NCBI RefSeq assembly: GCF_007713735.2
Contig: NZ_VMNW02000090.1
Span: forward strand, 1 to 33,705
DNA length: 33,705 bases
Source: Amycolatopsis acidicola
GTDB lineage: Bacteria; Actinomycetota; Actinomycetes; Mycobacteriales; Pseudonocardiaceae
Direction: 5' to 3'
Below are positions 16,681 through 24,398 of this stretch, piece after piece; the stretch's first letter is position 1; each line of letters opens with the position of its first letter. The position numbers were made by a program, and so were the translations under genes. The notes under the pieces are model-generated. The model was given only the letters and a program-made list of their open reading frames with translations. It had not been told where the DNA came from and ran no database searches.

Positions 16681-17166
16681 GTGGTCACCGCCATCCCGGT
16701 GCCGATCAAGTTCTCGCTGCCCGAAGGCTGGCGGTCGGTGGATCCGGACGAGGTCAACGCGGGCGAAGCCGCTTTCGTCGCGATCCGCCCGCCCGGTTCG
16801 AAGGGGTTCACGCCCAACATCACCATCGCCGGGCAGTTGCATGACGCGAACGTGCCGCTGACTCGCCTCGCCGACGACGCGGTGGAACGGCTGCGCCGCG
16901 GCGCCCCGGACGTACAACTGGGGAAGCGCAAGGAATCCGAGGGCAGGCCCGGCCTCACCCAGGCCGTCCGGATGACGTTGCGGTTGAACGACCGGCCGGA
17001 GCAGTTGGTGCAGCTTCAGGTCTTTCTCGGGATCCGGGACACCAAGAACCCGGAACGGTATGCCGTCCTGCAGATCGTGCTGAGCTCGCTGGCCGAGCAG
17101 TATCCCGGCGTGATCGGGGACTTCCAGCAGTTCCTCACCACGATCCAGCCGGAGGAGGCCGAATGA
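16681..17166 (+). CDS. LpqN/PsbP-like (DUF1795-type) protein
   Basis: A 161-aa soluble protein without signal peptide. The pattern IKFSLPEGWRSVDPDE...ANITIAGQ-like strand order and the C-terminal LQIVLSSLAEQYPGVIGDFQQFLTTIQ match the PsbP-like fold of LpqN/DUF1795 proteins, which in actinobacteria often accompany ESX-type genes. A good ribosome binding site (AAAGGAGATGAC) precedes the GTG start, 14 bases after the previous stop. It overlaps the next gene by four bases (ATGA). Function unknown; a chaperone or adaptor role for the secreted partners is a guess from context. Confidence 0.65.
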   Translation: MVTAIPVPIKFSLPEGWRSVDPDEVNAGEAAFVAIRPPGSKGFTPNITIAGQLHDANVPLTRLADDAVERLRRGAPDVQLGKRKESEGRPGLTQAVRMTLRLNDRPEQLVQLQVFLGIRDTKNPERYAVLQIVLSSLAEQYPGVIGDFQQFLTTIQPEEAE

Positions 17167-17642
17167 GCGAGTACGCGAGCCAGTTGCTGCGACGCATCGA
17201 GGCGATCGACTCCGCGGCGGCCGACAACCGGCGTACCGGCGACGCGTACCAGCAGATGGCCGGCCGGCTGAAAACGGTGACGGGGCGGGCGATGTCGTCG
17301 GACAGGGCCGTGACGGTCGTTGCCGGGCCGGGCGGGGAGATCAGGGAAATCAGCTTCGCCGAACAGACTCGCGGCATCGAGCCGTCGGAGTTGGGCGGGG
17401 TGGTGACGCGGACGATCGCGGCAGCCCAAGCGGATGCCGCGAGGCGCCAAGCCGAGGTCGTGCGCGATGGGCTCGGGGACTCGGAGCTCCTCGACAAGGT
17501 GCTCGACTCCGACCGGCGCCTGTTCGGCGATCAGCCTCCTGCCGCCGCGGCCCCGGTTCCGCGCGAGGAGACCGCCCAGCCGGTCTACGAGGACGACTTC
17601 TTCCGGGAGTTCAACGTCTTCGACGACGAGCCCGGCCGATGA
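17163..17642 (+). CDS. YbaB/EbfC-like protein (ESX-associated, EspL-like)
   Basis: A 159-aa protein. An N-terminal helix (residues 1-40) leads to a short beta segment AVTVVAGPGGEIREISF and a C-terminal helix rich in Ala/Arg (GGVVTRTIAAAQADAARRQAEVV), the order seen in YbaB/EbfC nucleoid-associated proteins. YbaB-like proteins also occur in mycobacterial ESX loci (EspL-type), where they bind partner proteins rather than mainly DNA. The C terminus (from about 120) is acidic and Pro-rich. Start and stop overlap the neighbours by four bases on both sides, so translation is coupled. Confidence 0.68.
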   Translation: MSEYASQLLRRIEAIDSAAADNRRTGDAYQQMAGRLKTVTGRAMSSDRAVTVVAGPGGEIREISFAEQTRGIEPSELGGVVTRTIAAAQADAARRQAEVVRDGLGDSELLDKVLDSDRRLFGDQPPAAAAPVPREETAQPVYEDDFFREFNVFDDEPGR

Positions 17643-18355
17643 GTCCCGTCGCCGTCATCGCGATCGCGGTCGCTGGCACGATCCTGCTCGGGGCCGGCCT
17701 CGTGTGGTTGTACGTCCTGGTCGACCGGCGGTTCCGCAAGGAAGAGAACGTCATCCTCGGGCGCATGCGCGAGGCCCTGCCCCGGCTGGGGTGGGAGTTC
17801 ACGAAGCGGGACGATTCGGTGGCGCGGTTGTGGAGCCGGCAGGTCGAGGACAGCTTCCACCGGAACCCGTTCCAGCCGCTTGTCGGTCCGCCCCGGTCCG
17901 GGCGCGCGGACAACGTCATCACCGGGGTGCACCGGGGGCGCCCGTTCGTCGCGGCGAAGCTCGACACCCACTACGACGCCGACAACTTTTGGCTGCACTG
18001 GATCGGAGTCCGCACGCCCGCGGTGCGCCCCAGCCTGAGCGTGGTCAGGTCGGCCACGGTCGTGAGCGCGATCAACAACGCGCTCTGGGGCGAGATCCGC
18101 ATCGGGCATCCGGAGTTCGACGAGAGGTTCGACGTCAAGTCGGACAACGCGGCGTTCGCCGCCGCCTTCCTGAGTCCGGCGCTGACGGAGTTCCTGCTGC
18201 GCGATCCGCGTCCGTTCCGGGGGTTCATCCTGCGCGGTGATCACCTCGACGCGCTCGACCGGATAGGCGATCACCGCGATCCCGAAGAACTCATCCCCGC
18301 GCTCGATCTGCGGTGCGACATCCTCGACCGCGTTCCCGCGGCGGCCTGGGCTTAG
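17639..18355 (+). CDS. One-pass membrane protein of the ESX-like operon
   Basis: A 238-aa protein with one N-terminal membrane helix (VAVIAIAVAGTILLGAGLVWLYVLV, about residues 4-28) followed by a basic RRFRKEE stop-transfer and a soluble cytoplasmic domain of about 200 residues. I recognise no family; the soluble part has mixed alpha/beta character (GVHRGRPFVAAKLDTHYDADNFWLHWIGV) without catalytic motifs that I can name. It overlaps the previous gene by four bases. Its TAG stop is the exact left boundary of a MITE-like insertion; removing the insertion would leave the same TAG, so the protein is probably not truncated. As the only membrane protein in the set it could anchor, or protect against, the secreted partner. 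Confidence 0.75.
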   Translation: MSPVAVIAIAVAGTILLGAGLVWLYVLVDRRFRKEENVILGRMREALPRLGWEFTKRDDSVARLWSRQVEDSFHRNPFQPLVGPPRSGRADNVITGVHRGRPFVAAKLDTHYDADNFWLHWIGVRTPAVRPSLSVVRSATVVSAINNALWGEIRIGHPEFDERFDVKSDNAAFAAAFLSPALTEFLLRDPRPFRGFILRGDHLDALDRIGDHRDPEELIPALDLRCDILDRVPAAAWA

Positions 18356-18518
18356 GGGGCGTCCTCAAAGCCTCATTCGCGCTCTTGGCGCCCAGGCGGC
18401 CCCTGGCGGGCACCGGTGATTCACCCGAGTACAACCCGGTACGAGGGCGAACCCCCGGCACCGCCAGGAACCACCTGGATCACCAACCCCATCGACCAGG
18501 CTTTGAGGACACCCCCTA
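18353..18518. mobile_element. MITE-like element with 19-bp terminal inverted repeats
   Basis: A 162-bp non-coding element (18355-18516) flanked by TA on both sides. The ends are GGGGGCGTCCTCAAAGCCT and, inverted, GGGGGTGTCCTCAAAGCCT (18 of 19 match). The interior is also an imperfect inverted repeat (CCAGGCGGCCCCTGGCGG near 18392-18409 against the complement of the part ending at 18480), so the whole element can fold into a long hairpin. There is no transposase gene. TA flanks fit IS630/Tc1-like or some IS5-group transposition. It sits exactly in the stop codon of the gene before it. Confidence 0.75.
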
Positions 18519-18530
18519 GGAGGAAAACCT

Positions 18531-18842
18531 TTGTGCCGCAATCTTTTCCTGGCGCTCACCGCGCTGGTGCTCACCGGCTGCACCATGCACGCCGGGACCA
18601 CCCCGCAGATCAAGCGCAGCGAGCTGGAGCAGGGGATCGGCGACTCGCTTCAGCGGCAGTTCGGGCAGCGGCCCGCGCAGGTCGACTGCCCGGACCCGAT
18701 CGCGGCGAAGGTCGGCGAGAGTTTCCGCTGCGTCCTCGTCGGCACCGACAAGACGCGGGTGGGGCTCAGCGGCGTGATCACGGAGGTCAACGGCACGCGC
18801 TTCAACTACAAGATCCAGGTCGACGACAAGCCGATGTCCTAA
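18531..18842 (+). CDS. DUF4333 lipoprotein
   Basis: A 103-aa exported lipoprotein. The signal peptide ends in a lipobox LTGC with the acylated cysteine at residue 17. The rest (about 30-100) has the DUF4333 pattern: VDCPDPIAAKVGESFRCVLV with two cysteines, probably a disulfide, followed by short beta strands. A perfect AGGAGG lies eight bases before the TTG start. The MITE separates it from the membrane-protein gene; in the sequence without the element, the stop of that gene would overlap this AGGAGG, so the lipoprotein was probably the last gene of the ESX-like operon. Its stop overlaps the convergent IclR stop. Function of DUF4333 is unknown. Confidence 0.85.
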   Translation: MCRNLFLALTALVLTGCTMHAGTTPQIKRSELEQGIGDSLQRQFGQRPAQVDCPDPIAAKVGESFRCVLVGTDKTRVGLSGVITEVNGTRFNYKIQVDDKPMS

Positions 18843-19615
18843 GCGCTCAAATCGTCGCTGGCCAGATGCGCCGACAACGTCGCCGCCACGCGCTGGACCG
18901 CGGGCGCGATCCGCGAGACCGCGTCCTTCGTCAGCCGGCCCTCCGGGCCTGAAACCGAAACGGCCGCGGGCGCGGGCGTGCCGGTCAGCGGCACGGCGAC
19001 GCACCGCACCCCCAGCTCCTGCTCGCTTTCGTCGACCGCGTACCCCAGCGCGGCGATCGTCTCCAGGTGGGACAGCAGGGCATCCGGGTCGGTGAACGTG
19101 TGCTCGGTGTACGACGGCATCCCGGTGCGAGACAGCAGCGCGCGGGCGTCGTCGGCGGGCAGCTGCGACAGGATCGCTTTCCCGACCCCCGTCCCGTGCG
19201 GCAGCACGCGGCGCCCGACCTCGGTGAACATCCGCATCGAGTGTTTCGACGGCACCTGTGCCACATACACGACCTCGTCGCGTTCCAGCACCGCGAGGTT
19301 CGCCGTCTCGCCGACCTCGTCCACCAGCTCCGCCAGCAGCGGCCGCGCCCACGTGCCGAACTGCATGCTCGCGTTCTCGCCCAGCCGGATCAGCCGCGCG
19401 CCCAGCGCGTACCGGCGGTTGGTGTTCTGCCGCACGTACCCCAGCGCCACCAGGGTGCGGATCAGCCGGTGGATCGTCGGCATCGGCAGCCCCGAGGACG
19501 CCGCCAGCTCCGACAGGCTGGCCTCCCCACCCGTGTCGGCCAGGCGCTCCAGCAGCTCGAATGCCCGCCGCAGCGACTGCACGCTCCCGTCACGGGCCGC
19601 CTTCTCCTCCGCCAC
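18839..19615 (-). CDS. IclR family transcriptional regulator (AllR-like)
   Basis: A 258-aa regulator. The N-terminal winged helix-turn-helix (SLSELAASSGLPMPTIHRLIRTLVALGYVRQ, about residues 33-63) and the C-terminal effector domain (ANLAVLERDEVVYVAQVPSKHSMRM, VGRRVLPHGTGVGKAILSQL, YAVDESEQELGVRCVAVPL) are typical of IclR proteins. It is divergent from malate synthase, with an IclR-type palindrome (19636-19650) between them. In Streptomyces the IclR protein AllR represses allantoin catabolism and malate synthase and responds to glyoxylate-related ligands; the same role here is an inference from context. The GTG start has GAGGAGG seven bases upstream. Confidence 0.92.
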   Translation of the reverse strand: MAEEKAARDGSVQSLRRAFELLERLADTGGEASLSELAASSGLPMPTIHRLIRTLVALGYVRQNTNRRYALGARLIRLGENASMQFGTWARPLLAELVDEVGETANLAVLERDEVVYVAQVPSKHSMRMFTEVGRRVLPHGTGVGKAILSQLPADDARALLSRTGMPSYTEHTFTDPDALLSHLETIAALGYAVDESEQELGVRCVAVPLTGTPAPAAVSVSGPEGRLTKDAVSRIAPAVQRVAATLSAHLASDDLSA

Positions 19616-19635
19616 CGCGCCTCCTCACATTGAGC

Positions 19636-19650
19636 TTCCGCTATGCAGAA
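19636..19650. promoter_or_regulatory. IclR-type operator between iclR-like gene and aceB
   Basis: TTCCGC-TAT-GCAGAA is a 15-bp inverted repeat with one mismatched pair, the TTC...GAA pattern of IclR/AllR boxes. It lies 21 bases from the regulator start and 53 bases from aceB. An AT-rich stretch (ACTATAGT) that could hold -10 elements is adjacent. Confidence 0.6.
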
Positions 19651-19702
19651 ACTATAGTCCGAGATGTAAAAACTGTAAGTCTGTCTAGGAGAGTGTTGCC
19701 GC

Positions 19703-21277
19703 ATGTCTGAAGCCCAGGTGCTCGGCGGGTCGGTCGAGCGAGGCGAGGAGATCCTGACCACGGAGGCGCTGGAGTTCCTGGCCGGGCTGCACGACAACTT
19801 CGCCGCCCGCCGTGACGAGCTGCTCGCCGCCCGCGGCAAGCGCCGCGAGGAGGCCAAGCGCACCGGCAAGCTGGATTTCCTGGCGGAGACCCGGGAGATC
19901 CGCGAGAGTGAGTGGCAGGTGGCCGAGGCACCGGCCGCGCTGCGCGACCGCCGCGTGGAGATCACCGGTCCCACCGACCGCAAGATGACCATCAACGCGC
20001 TCAACTCGGGCGCCAAGGTCTGGCTGGCCGACTTCGAGGACGCGAACACCCCGCACTGGAGGAACGTGGTCGGCGGCCAGGTGAACCTCCGTGACGCGAT
20101 CCGGGGCGACATCACGCTCGACAGTAACGGCAAGCACTACGAGCTGAAGAAGGACGCGGAGCTGGCCACCATCGTGGTCCGCCCGCGCGGCTGGCACCTC
20201 GACGAGCGCAACCTGACCTTCGGCGGCCGCAAGGCGGTCGGCGCGCTGGTCGACTTCGGGCTGTACTTCTTCCACAACGTGCGCGCCCTGCTCGCGAACG
20301 GCGCGGGCCCGTACTTCTACCTGCCGAAGATGGAAAGCCACCTGGAAGCCCGGCTGTGGAACGACGTCTTCACGCACGCGGAGAAGGAGCTGGGCATCGA
20401 GCACGGCACGATCCGCGCCACGGTGCTGATCGAGACCATCCCGGCCGCGTTCGAGATGGAGGAGATCCTCTACGAACTGCGCGAGCACGCTTCGGGCCTC
20501 AACGCCGGCCGGTGGGACTACCTGTTCAGCATCATCAAGTACTTCCGCGACGCCGGTGAGAAGTTCGTGCTGCCGGACCGCAACAGCGTCACCATGACGG
20601 CGCCGTTCATGCGCGCGTACACCGAACTGCTCGTGCGCACCTGCCACAAGCGCGGCGCGTTCGCGATCGGCGGGATGGCGGCGTTCATCCCGAGCAAGGA
20701 CCCCGAGGTCAACGAGAACGCCTCGAAGAAGGTGCACGCCGACAAGGCCCGCGAGGCCGGCGACGGCTTCGACGGTTCGTGGGTCGCGCACCCGGGCATG
20801 GTCGACCTGTGCCGCGAGGAGTTCGACAAGGTGCTCGGCGACAAGCCGAACCAGCTCGACCGCAAGCGCGAAGACGTGCACGTGACCGCGGAGCAGCTGC
20901 TCGACGTCGCCGCCACCGAGGGCTCGGCCACCGCCGCCGGCCTGCGCGCCGCGGTCGACGTGGGCGTGCGGTACATCGCGTCCTGGCTGGGCGGCAACGG
21001 CGCGGCGGGCATCCACAACCTGATGGAGGACGCGGCCACCGCCGAGATCTCCCGTTCGCAGGTGTGGCAGTGGGTGCAGAACGGCATCACGCTCGACAAC
21101 GGCGAGAAGGTCACCCGCGAGCTCGTGCGGTCGGTGCTCGACGACGTGCGCAAGGAGCTCGACGCCGAGGTGCCGGCCGACCTGCTCACCCCGGCCGTGG
21201 AGCTGTTCGAGGAGGTCGCGCTCGCCGAGGCGTACCCCGACTTCCTGACGCTGTCGGCCTACGAGCGCATCAGCTGA
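19703..21277 (+). CDS. aceB: Malate synthase A
   Basis: Condenses glyoxylate with acetyl-CoA to malate, in the glyoxylate bypass or in glyoxylate use after purine breakdown. The 524-aa length fits malate synthase A. The family signature is complete at residues 260-275 (REHASGLNAGRWDYLF). Other conserved parts are DFEDANTPHWRN, RPRGWHLDE and GGMAAFIPSK. AGGAGA lies ten bases before the ATG. The stop and the next start overlap (TGATG), so it is translated together with the CitE-like aldolase. The upstream IclR-like regulator probably represses it. Confidence 0.97.
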   Translation: MSEAQVLGGSVERGEEILTTEALEFLAGLHDNFAARRDELLAARGKRREEAKRTGKLDFLAETREIRESEWQVAEAPAALRDRRVEITGPTDRKMTINALNSGAKVWLADFEDANTPHWRNVVGGQVNLRDAIRGDITLDSNGKHYELKKDAELATIVVRPRGWHLDERNLTFGGRKAVGALVDFGLYFFHNVRALLANGAGPYFYLPKMESHLEARLWNDVFTHAEKELGIEHGTIRATVLIETIPAAFEMEEILYELREHASGLNAGRWDYLFSIIKYFRDAGEKFVLPDRNSVTMTAPFMRAYTELLVRTCHKRGAFAIGGMAAFIPSKDPEVNENASKKVHADKAREAGDGFDGSWVAHPGMVDLCREEFDKVLGDKPNQLDRKREDVHVTAEQLLDVAATEGSATAAGLRAAVDVGVRYIASWLGGNGAAGIHNLMEDAATAEISRSQVWQWVQNGITLDNGEKVTRELVRSVLDDVRKELDAEVPADLLTPAVELFEEVALAEAYPDFLTLSAYERIS

Positions 21278-22464
21278 TGGCTGGCAGGCTCTCCCCGGAG
21301 ACCTACGCCGCCGCGGACGCCCGTCTGTCCGAAGTGGACGCGCGGGTCGCGGGTCTGTACCCGGGAGAGCCTGCCGGGCGTCAGCCCGTGCACACCGTGT
21401 ACGTGCCGGCGCACGCCTACCACGCGGGCCTGCTCGCCGACTGGGGCGAGCGGGCACGCGTGATCTTCGCCGAACGCGGCGATGAGCTGGGGCTGGACCC
21501 GGACATCGCCGAACGCGTCCGGCGGAAGCTCGTGGCCGAGCCGATCGAGGATCTCCGGATCGATTTCGAGGACGGCTACGGCAATCCCGGCGACGACGCT
21601 GAGGATGCGGCCGCGCTGGAATGCGGGCGCGTGCTCGCGTCGTCGGAGGCTCCGCCTTTCGTCGGGATCAGGTTCAAGAGCTTCGAGGCGGCAACGCGAC
21701 GACGCGGGATCCGCACGCTGGACCTGTTCCTGCAAGGGCTCGAAGGCCGCTTGCCGCCGGGGTTCGTGGTGACCCTGCCGAAGGTGACGGCGGTCGAGCA
21801 GGTGGCGGTGGCCGCGGATGTGCTGGCGGCGCTGGAAAAGGCGTACGACCTGCCCGAGCGCGCCCTGCGGTTCGAAGTACAGGTGGAGACCGCACAGTCC
21901 ATTGTGGACCACCAGGGCGCGGTCGCGGTGCCACGCATCATCTCCGCCGCCGACGGCCGGTGCAGCGGCCTGCACTACGGGACGTACGACTACAGCGCGG
22001 GCCTCGGCATCGCGGCGGAGTACCAGAGCATGGACCACCCCGCCGCCGACTTCGCGAAGGCGTTGATGCAGGTCAGCGCCGCCGGGACCGGGGTGCGCCT
22101 GTCCGACGGCTCCACGAACAAGCTGCCCGTCGGCGACGCCGTGCCCGAGGCGTGGCGTGAACATTCACGGCTCGTGCGGCGCTCGCTGGAGCGCGGTTTC
22201 TACCAGGGCTGGGATCTGCACCCGCACCAGCTGCCGACCCGCTTCGCCGCGACGTATGCGTTCTTCCGTGGCGGCCTGCCGGCAGCGGCGGCCCGGCTGC
22301 GCGACTACGCGTCCGCTGCCGAAAGCGGGGTGCTCGACGAGCCGGCGACGGCGCAGGCGCTGGCGGGTTTCCTTTGCCGTGGCTTGGATTGCGGTGCTCT
22401 GGAGGAGTCGGAGCTGCCGTTGTCGCGGGCGCGGCTGGATGCCTACGCCCGCCGCGCCGGGTGA
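21277..22464 (+). CDS. CitE-like (HpcH/HpaI) aldolase, DUF6986 family
   Basis: A 395-aa TIM-barrel lyase-type protein. The segments IDFEDGYGNP, VGIRFKSF, VTLPKVTAVEQV, FEVQVETAQSIVD and LHYGTYDYSAGLG follow the strand order of HpcH/HpaI/CitE enzymes; the Glu in QVETAQS and the Asp in GTYDYS are the likely metal ligands. The family pairs with aceB in many actinobacteria, but I know of no proven reaction. Its start overlaps the aceB stop by one base, so equal expression is expected. Likely roles are cleavage or formation of a glyoxylate- or acyl-CoA-derived compound, perhaps beside the malate synthase reaction. The start at 21277 is preferred because upstream extension would run inside aceB. 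Confidence 0.85.
   Translation: MAGRLSPETYAAADARLSEVDARVAGLYPGEPAGRQPVHTVYVPAHAYHAGLLADWGERARVIFAERGDELGLDPDIAERVRRKLVAEPIEDLRIDFEDGYGNPGDDAEDAAALECGRVLASSEAPPFVGIRFKSFEAATRRRGIRTLDLFLQGLEGRLPPGFVVTLPKVTAVEQVAVAADVLAALEKAYDLPERALRFEVQVETAQSIVDHQGAVAVPRIISAADGRCSGLHYGTYDYSAGLGIAAEYQSMDHPAADFAKALMQVSAAGTGVRLSDGSTNKLPVGDAVPEAWREHSRLVRRSLERGFYQGWDLHPHQLPTRFAATYAFFRGGLPAAAARLRDYASAAESGVLDEPATAQALAGFLCRGLDCGALEESELPLSRARLDAYARRAG
21897..21909. repeat. 13-bp palindrome GTCCATTGTGGAC, exact copy
   Basis: Within the aldolase gene, encoding S-I-V-D with the rare codon ATT. One of at least four copies of the GTCCAY-W-RTGGAC form in the window. Confidence 0.6.
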
Positions 22465-22465
22465 T

Positions 22466-22852
22466 TCAGATGCCCGCGCAGGCGGCGCGTGCGGCGGCCA
22501 TCGCGGCCTCGTACTGGGGGCCGGAAGCCTCGAAGGTTCTCGCCACGATCTGGGCCGGCTTGTCCAGCGCTTCGGACAGCGGCTTGTACTTCGGATCGGC
22601 GTCGGCGGCGGCCCTGGCCAGCTGCATGGCCGCGCCCCAGCGGTCGTAGCTCGCCAGCTGGGTGCTGGGATCGAGGCTGTCCGTGCGGGCGACGAGTTCA
22701 CACGCCTGCGCCGCATCCGCGTTGTCCGGGGACGAACTGCTCAGGGCCCATCCGAGGCCGACTCCGCCGCCGCCCACGATGAGCCCGGCGGCGAGCGCGA
22801 CCACCACCGGCCAGCGGCGACGGACAGGAACGGGCACAGGGGTCTGGTACAT
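22466..22852 (-). CDS. Small membrane-anchored protein of unknown function
   Basis: A 128-aa protein. The N terminus is short and Pro/Val-rich (MYQTPVPVPVRRR), then one membrane helix (WPVVVALAAGLIVGGGGVGLGWAL, about residues 14-37), then an extracytoplasmic helical domain of 85 residues, rich in Ala and containing two cysteines (AQACELVAR and AARAACAGI) that could form a disulfide. GGGAGGAC lies eight bases before the ATG. It follows the PucR gene on the same strand with a 56-base gap, so it may share that transcript. It is convergent with the aldolase, one base apart. I recognise no family. Confidence 0.75.
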   Translation of the reverse strand: MYQTPVPVPVRRRWPVVVALAAGLIVGGGGVGLGWALSSSSPDNADAAQACELVARTDSLDPSTQLASYDRWGAAMQLARAAADADPKYKPLSEALDKPAQIVARTFEASGPQYEAAMAAARAACAGI

Positions 22853-22908
22853 GCGGTGTCCTCCCGGGTTCTCGACCTCTCGGACGCCGCGGCACGGACT
22901 TTGGTTCC

Positions 22909-24336
22909 CTATGCCTGTAATGCGAGGTATACGTCCACCTGTGTAGTGAAGTCCGTGAGGTCAAGCCCCAGCAGTTCCGAGGCCCGGGTTATCCGGTAGC
23001 GCAAGGTGTTCACGTGGACGTGCAGCGCTTTCGCCGCCGCGGTGGGGGAGCTCGAGCACTCCAGGTACACCCGCACCGTCCGCACGAGGTCCGTGCCCTG
23101 CGCCGCGTCGTAGTCGACCAACGGCCCGAGCACCCGCGCCCGCACGGAACGGCGCAGCTCGTCGGGGGTGCCCGCGACCAGCAGCCGGTGCACGGCGATG
23201 TCCTCACCCGCGACCACGCCGATCCGGTCACCCCGCCGCGCGGCCACTTCGACCGCGTACCGCGCTTCCTGCGCCGCGCCGTGCAGGCCCGCGGCCGTCG
23301 CCGGGCCACCGACGCCGATCAGCAGCGAGGCGTCGAGAAACTGGTCCACAGTGGACAATGCGGTGCGGGAGGCCGAAGGCCAGTCCAGCGGCCAGGACTC
23401 GTCCGCGTCGACGACCGCGTACACGTCCTCGCCCACCACGCCCAGCGAAGACGACGTGCCGGCGAGCAGCTCGTCCAGCAGCTCCGCGGCCAGCTCCGGC
23501 CCCGACGGCGAAGCGCGCGCCAGCACCACCCGCATCGGCTCGTGCCGGTCGGTGAACGGGGCCGCGCCGCCGTTCGCCAGGGCGTGGATCAACGGCGCGG
23601 CCGACCGGTCGGCCATCCGGCGCACCTGGTCGGCCCTCGCCCGCGCCAGGCTCACCAGCCCGGCCAGCTCGTCGGCCAGGTCATCCGTTTCGGTGGTCTT
23701 CACGGCCAGCACCCACGGCACCGCGAACCGGCCGCCGGTGGGCAGCAGCGTGTATCCCTCGCGCACCGTGCGGTCGCGCTGCGGCCGGAACCAGTCCACC
23801 GGAGGCGGGTCCGGCGCCGTCCCGCCGACCACCCGGCCGGTGCCCGACAACACCCAGCACGGCGCCCCCAGCTCCTCGGCTCCTTGCTGCAGTAGCACGG
23901 GAAGAGGGGCGTCCGCGGTGGCCAGCAAGCGTTTGCGCGCTTCGCTCGGTTCGCGTCCGCGACCCGCTGCCAGCGCCAGCACCACGCGCTCGGTGATGAT
24001 CGCGAACGAGAGGTCCGCGGGTACTTCGAGCAGGGGGATCCGGTGCTGGGCACATGCCTGGACGACGTCGTCGGGGATGCCGCCGGTGTCCGCGCCCGAA
24101 GCGGCCAGCGCCGCGACCCCGGCCTTGGCGAGCGCGCCGACGAACAGCTCCGCGTCGCCAGGGCGCTGCCACCAGAGCAGGCCGGTGAGCACCAGTTCGT
24201 TCGCCGAGACGTACCGGCTGGGGTCGGGCAGCTCGGTGACGTAGATCCGGCTGACCTCGCGGCCGAGCAGCGCCGAACCCGCGCGCACCCGAAGGCGCAG
24301 TTCGGGGAGCTCCAGCAGCGTCCTCACCAGCGTCAT
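22909..24336 (-). CDS. PucR family transcriptional regulator
   Basis: A 475-aa regulator. The N-terminal PucR domain (residues about 5-130: ELRLRVRAGSALLGREVSRIYVTELPDPSRYV... and GIPDDVVQACAQHRIPLLEVPADLSFAIITERV) is followed by a GGDEF-like central region and a C-terminal PucR helix-turn-helix (ECSSSPTAAAKALHVHVNTLRYRITRASELLGLDL, about 428-462). PucR proteins activate purine catabolism genes in Bacillus and related roles occur in actinobacteria, so the neighbouring xdh-type operon is the obvious target. It is divergent from the SRPBCC gene; the 62-base gap holds an 8-bp direct repeat TAGTCGCG (24350 and 24374), 24 bases apart, of unknown meaning. Confidence 0.92.
   Translation of the reverse strand: MTLVRTLLELPELRLRVRAGSALLGREVSRIYVTELPDPSRYVSANELVLTGLLWWQRPGDAELFVGALAKAGVAALAASGADTGGIPDDVVQACAQHRIPLLEVPADLSFAIITERVVLALAAGRGREPSEARKRLLATADAPLPVLLQQGAEELGAPCWVLSGTGRVVGGTAPDPPPVDWFRPQRDRTVREGYTLLPTGGRFAVPWVLAVKTTETDDLADELAGLVSLARARADQVRRMADRSAAPLIHALANGGAAPFTDRHEPMRVVLARASPSGPELAAELLDELLAGTSSSLGVVGEDVYAVVDADESWPLDWPSASRTALSTVDQFLDASLLIGVGGPATAAGLHGAAQEARYAVEVAARRGDRIGVVAGEDIAVHRLLVAGTPDELRRSVRARVLGPLVDYDAAQGTDLVRTVRVYLECSSSPTAAAKALHVHVNTLRYRITRASELLGLDLTDFTTQVDVYLALQA
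23344..23356. repeat. 13-bp palindrome GTCCACAGTGGAC, exact copy
   Basis: Lies inside the PucR gene. Perfect inverted repeat GTCCAC-A-GTGGAC. Confidence 0.6.
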
Positions 24337-24398
24337 GACCTGCCGATACTAGTCGCGGCTGAGAGGATTTCCGTAGTCGCGCGAAGGAGGAGGACCGC

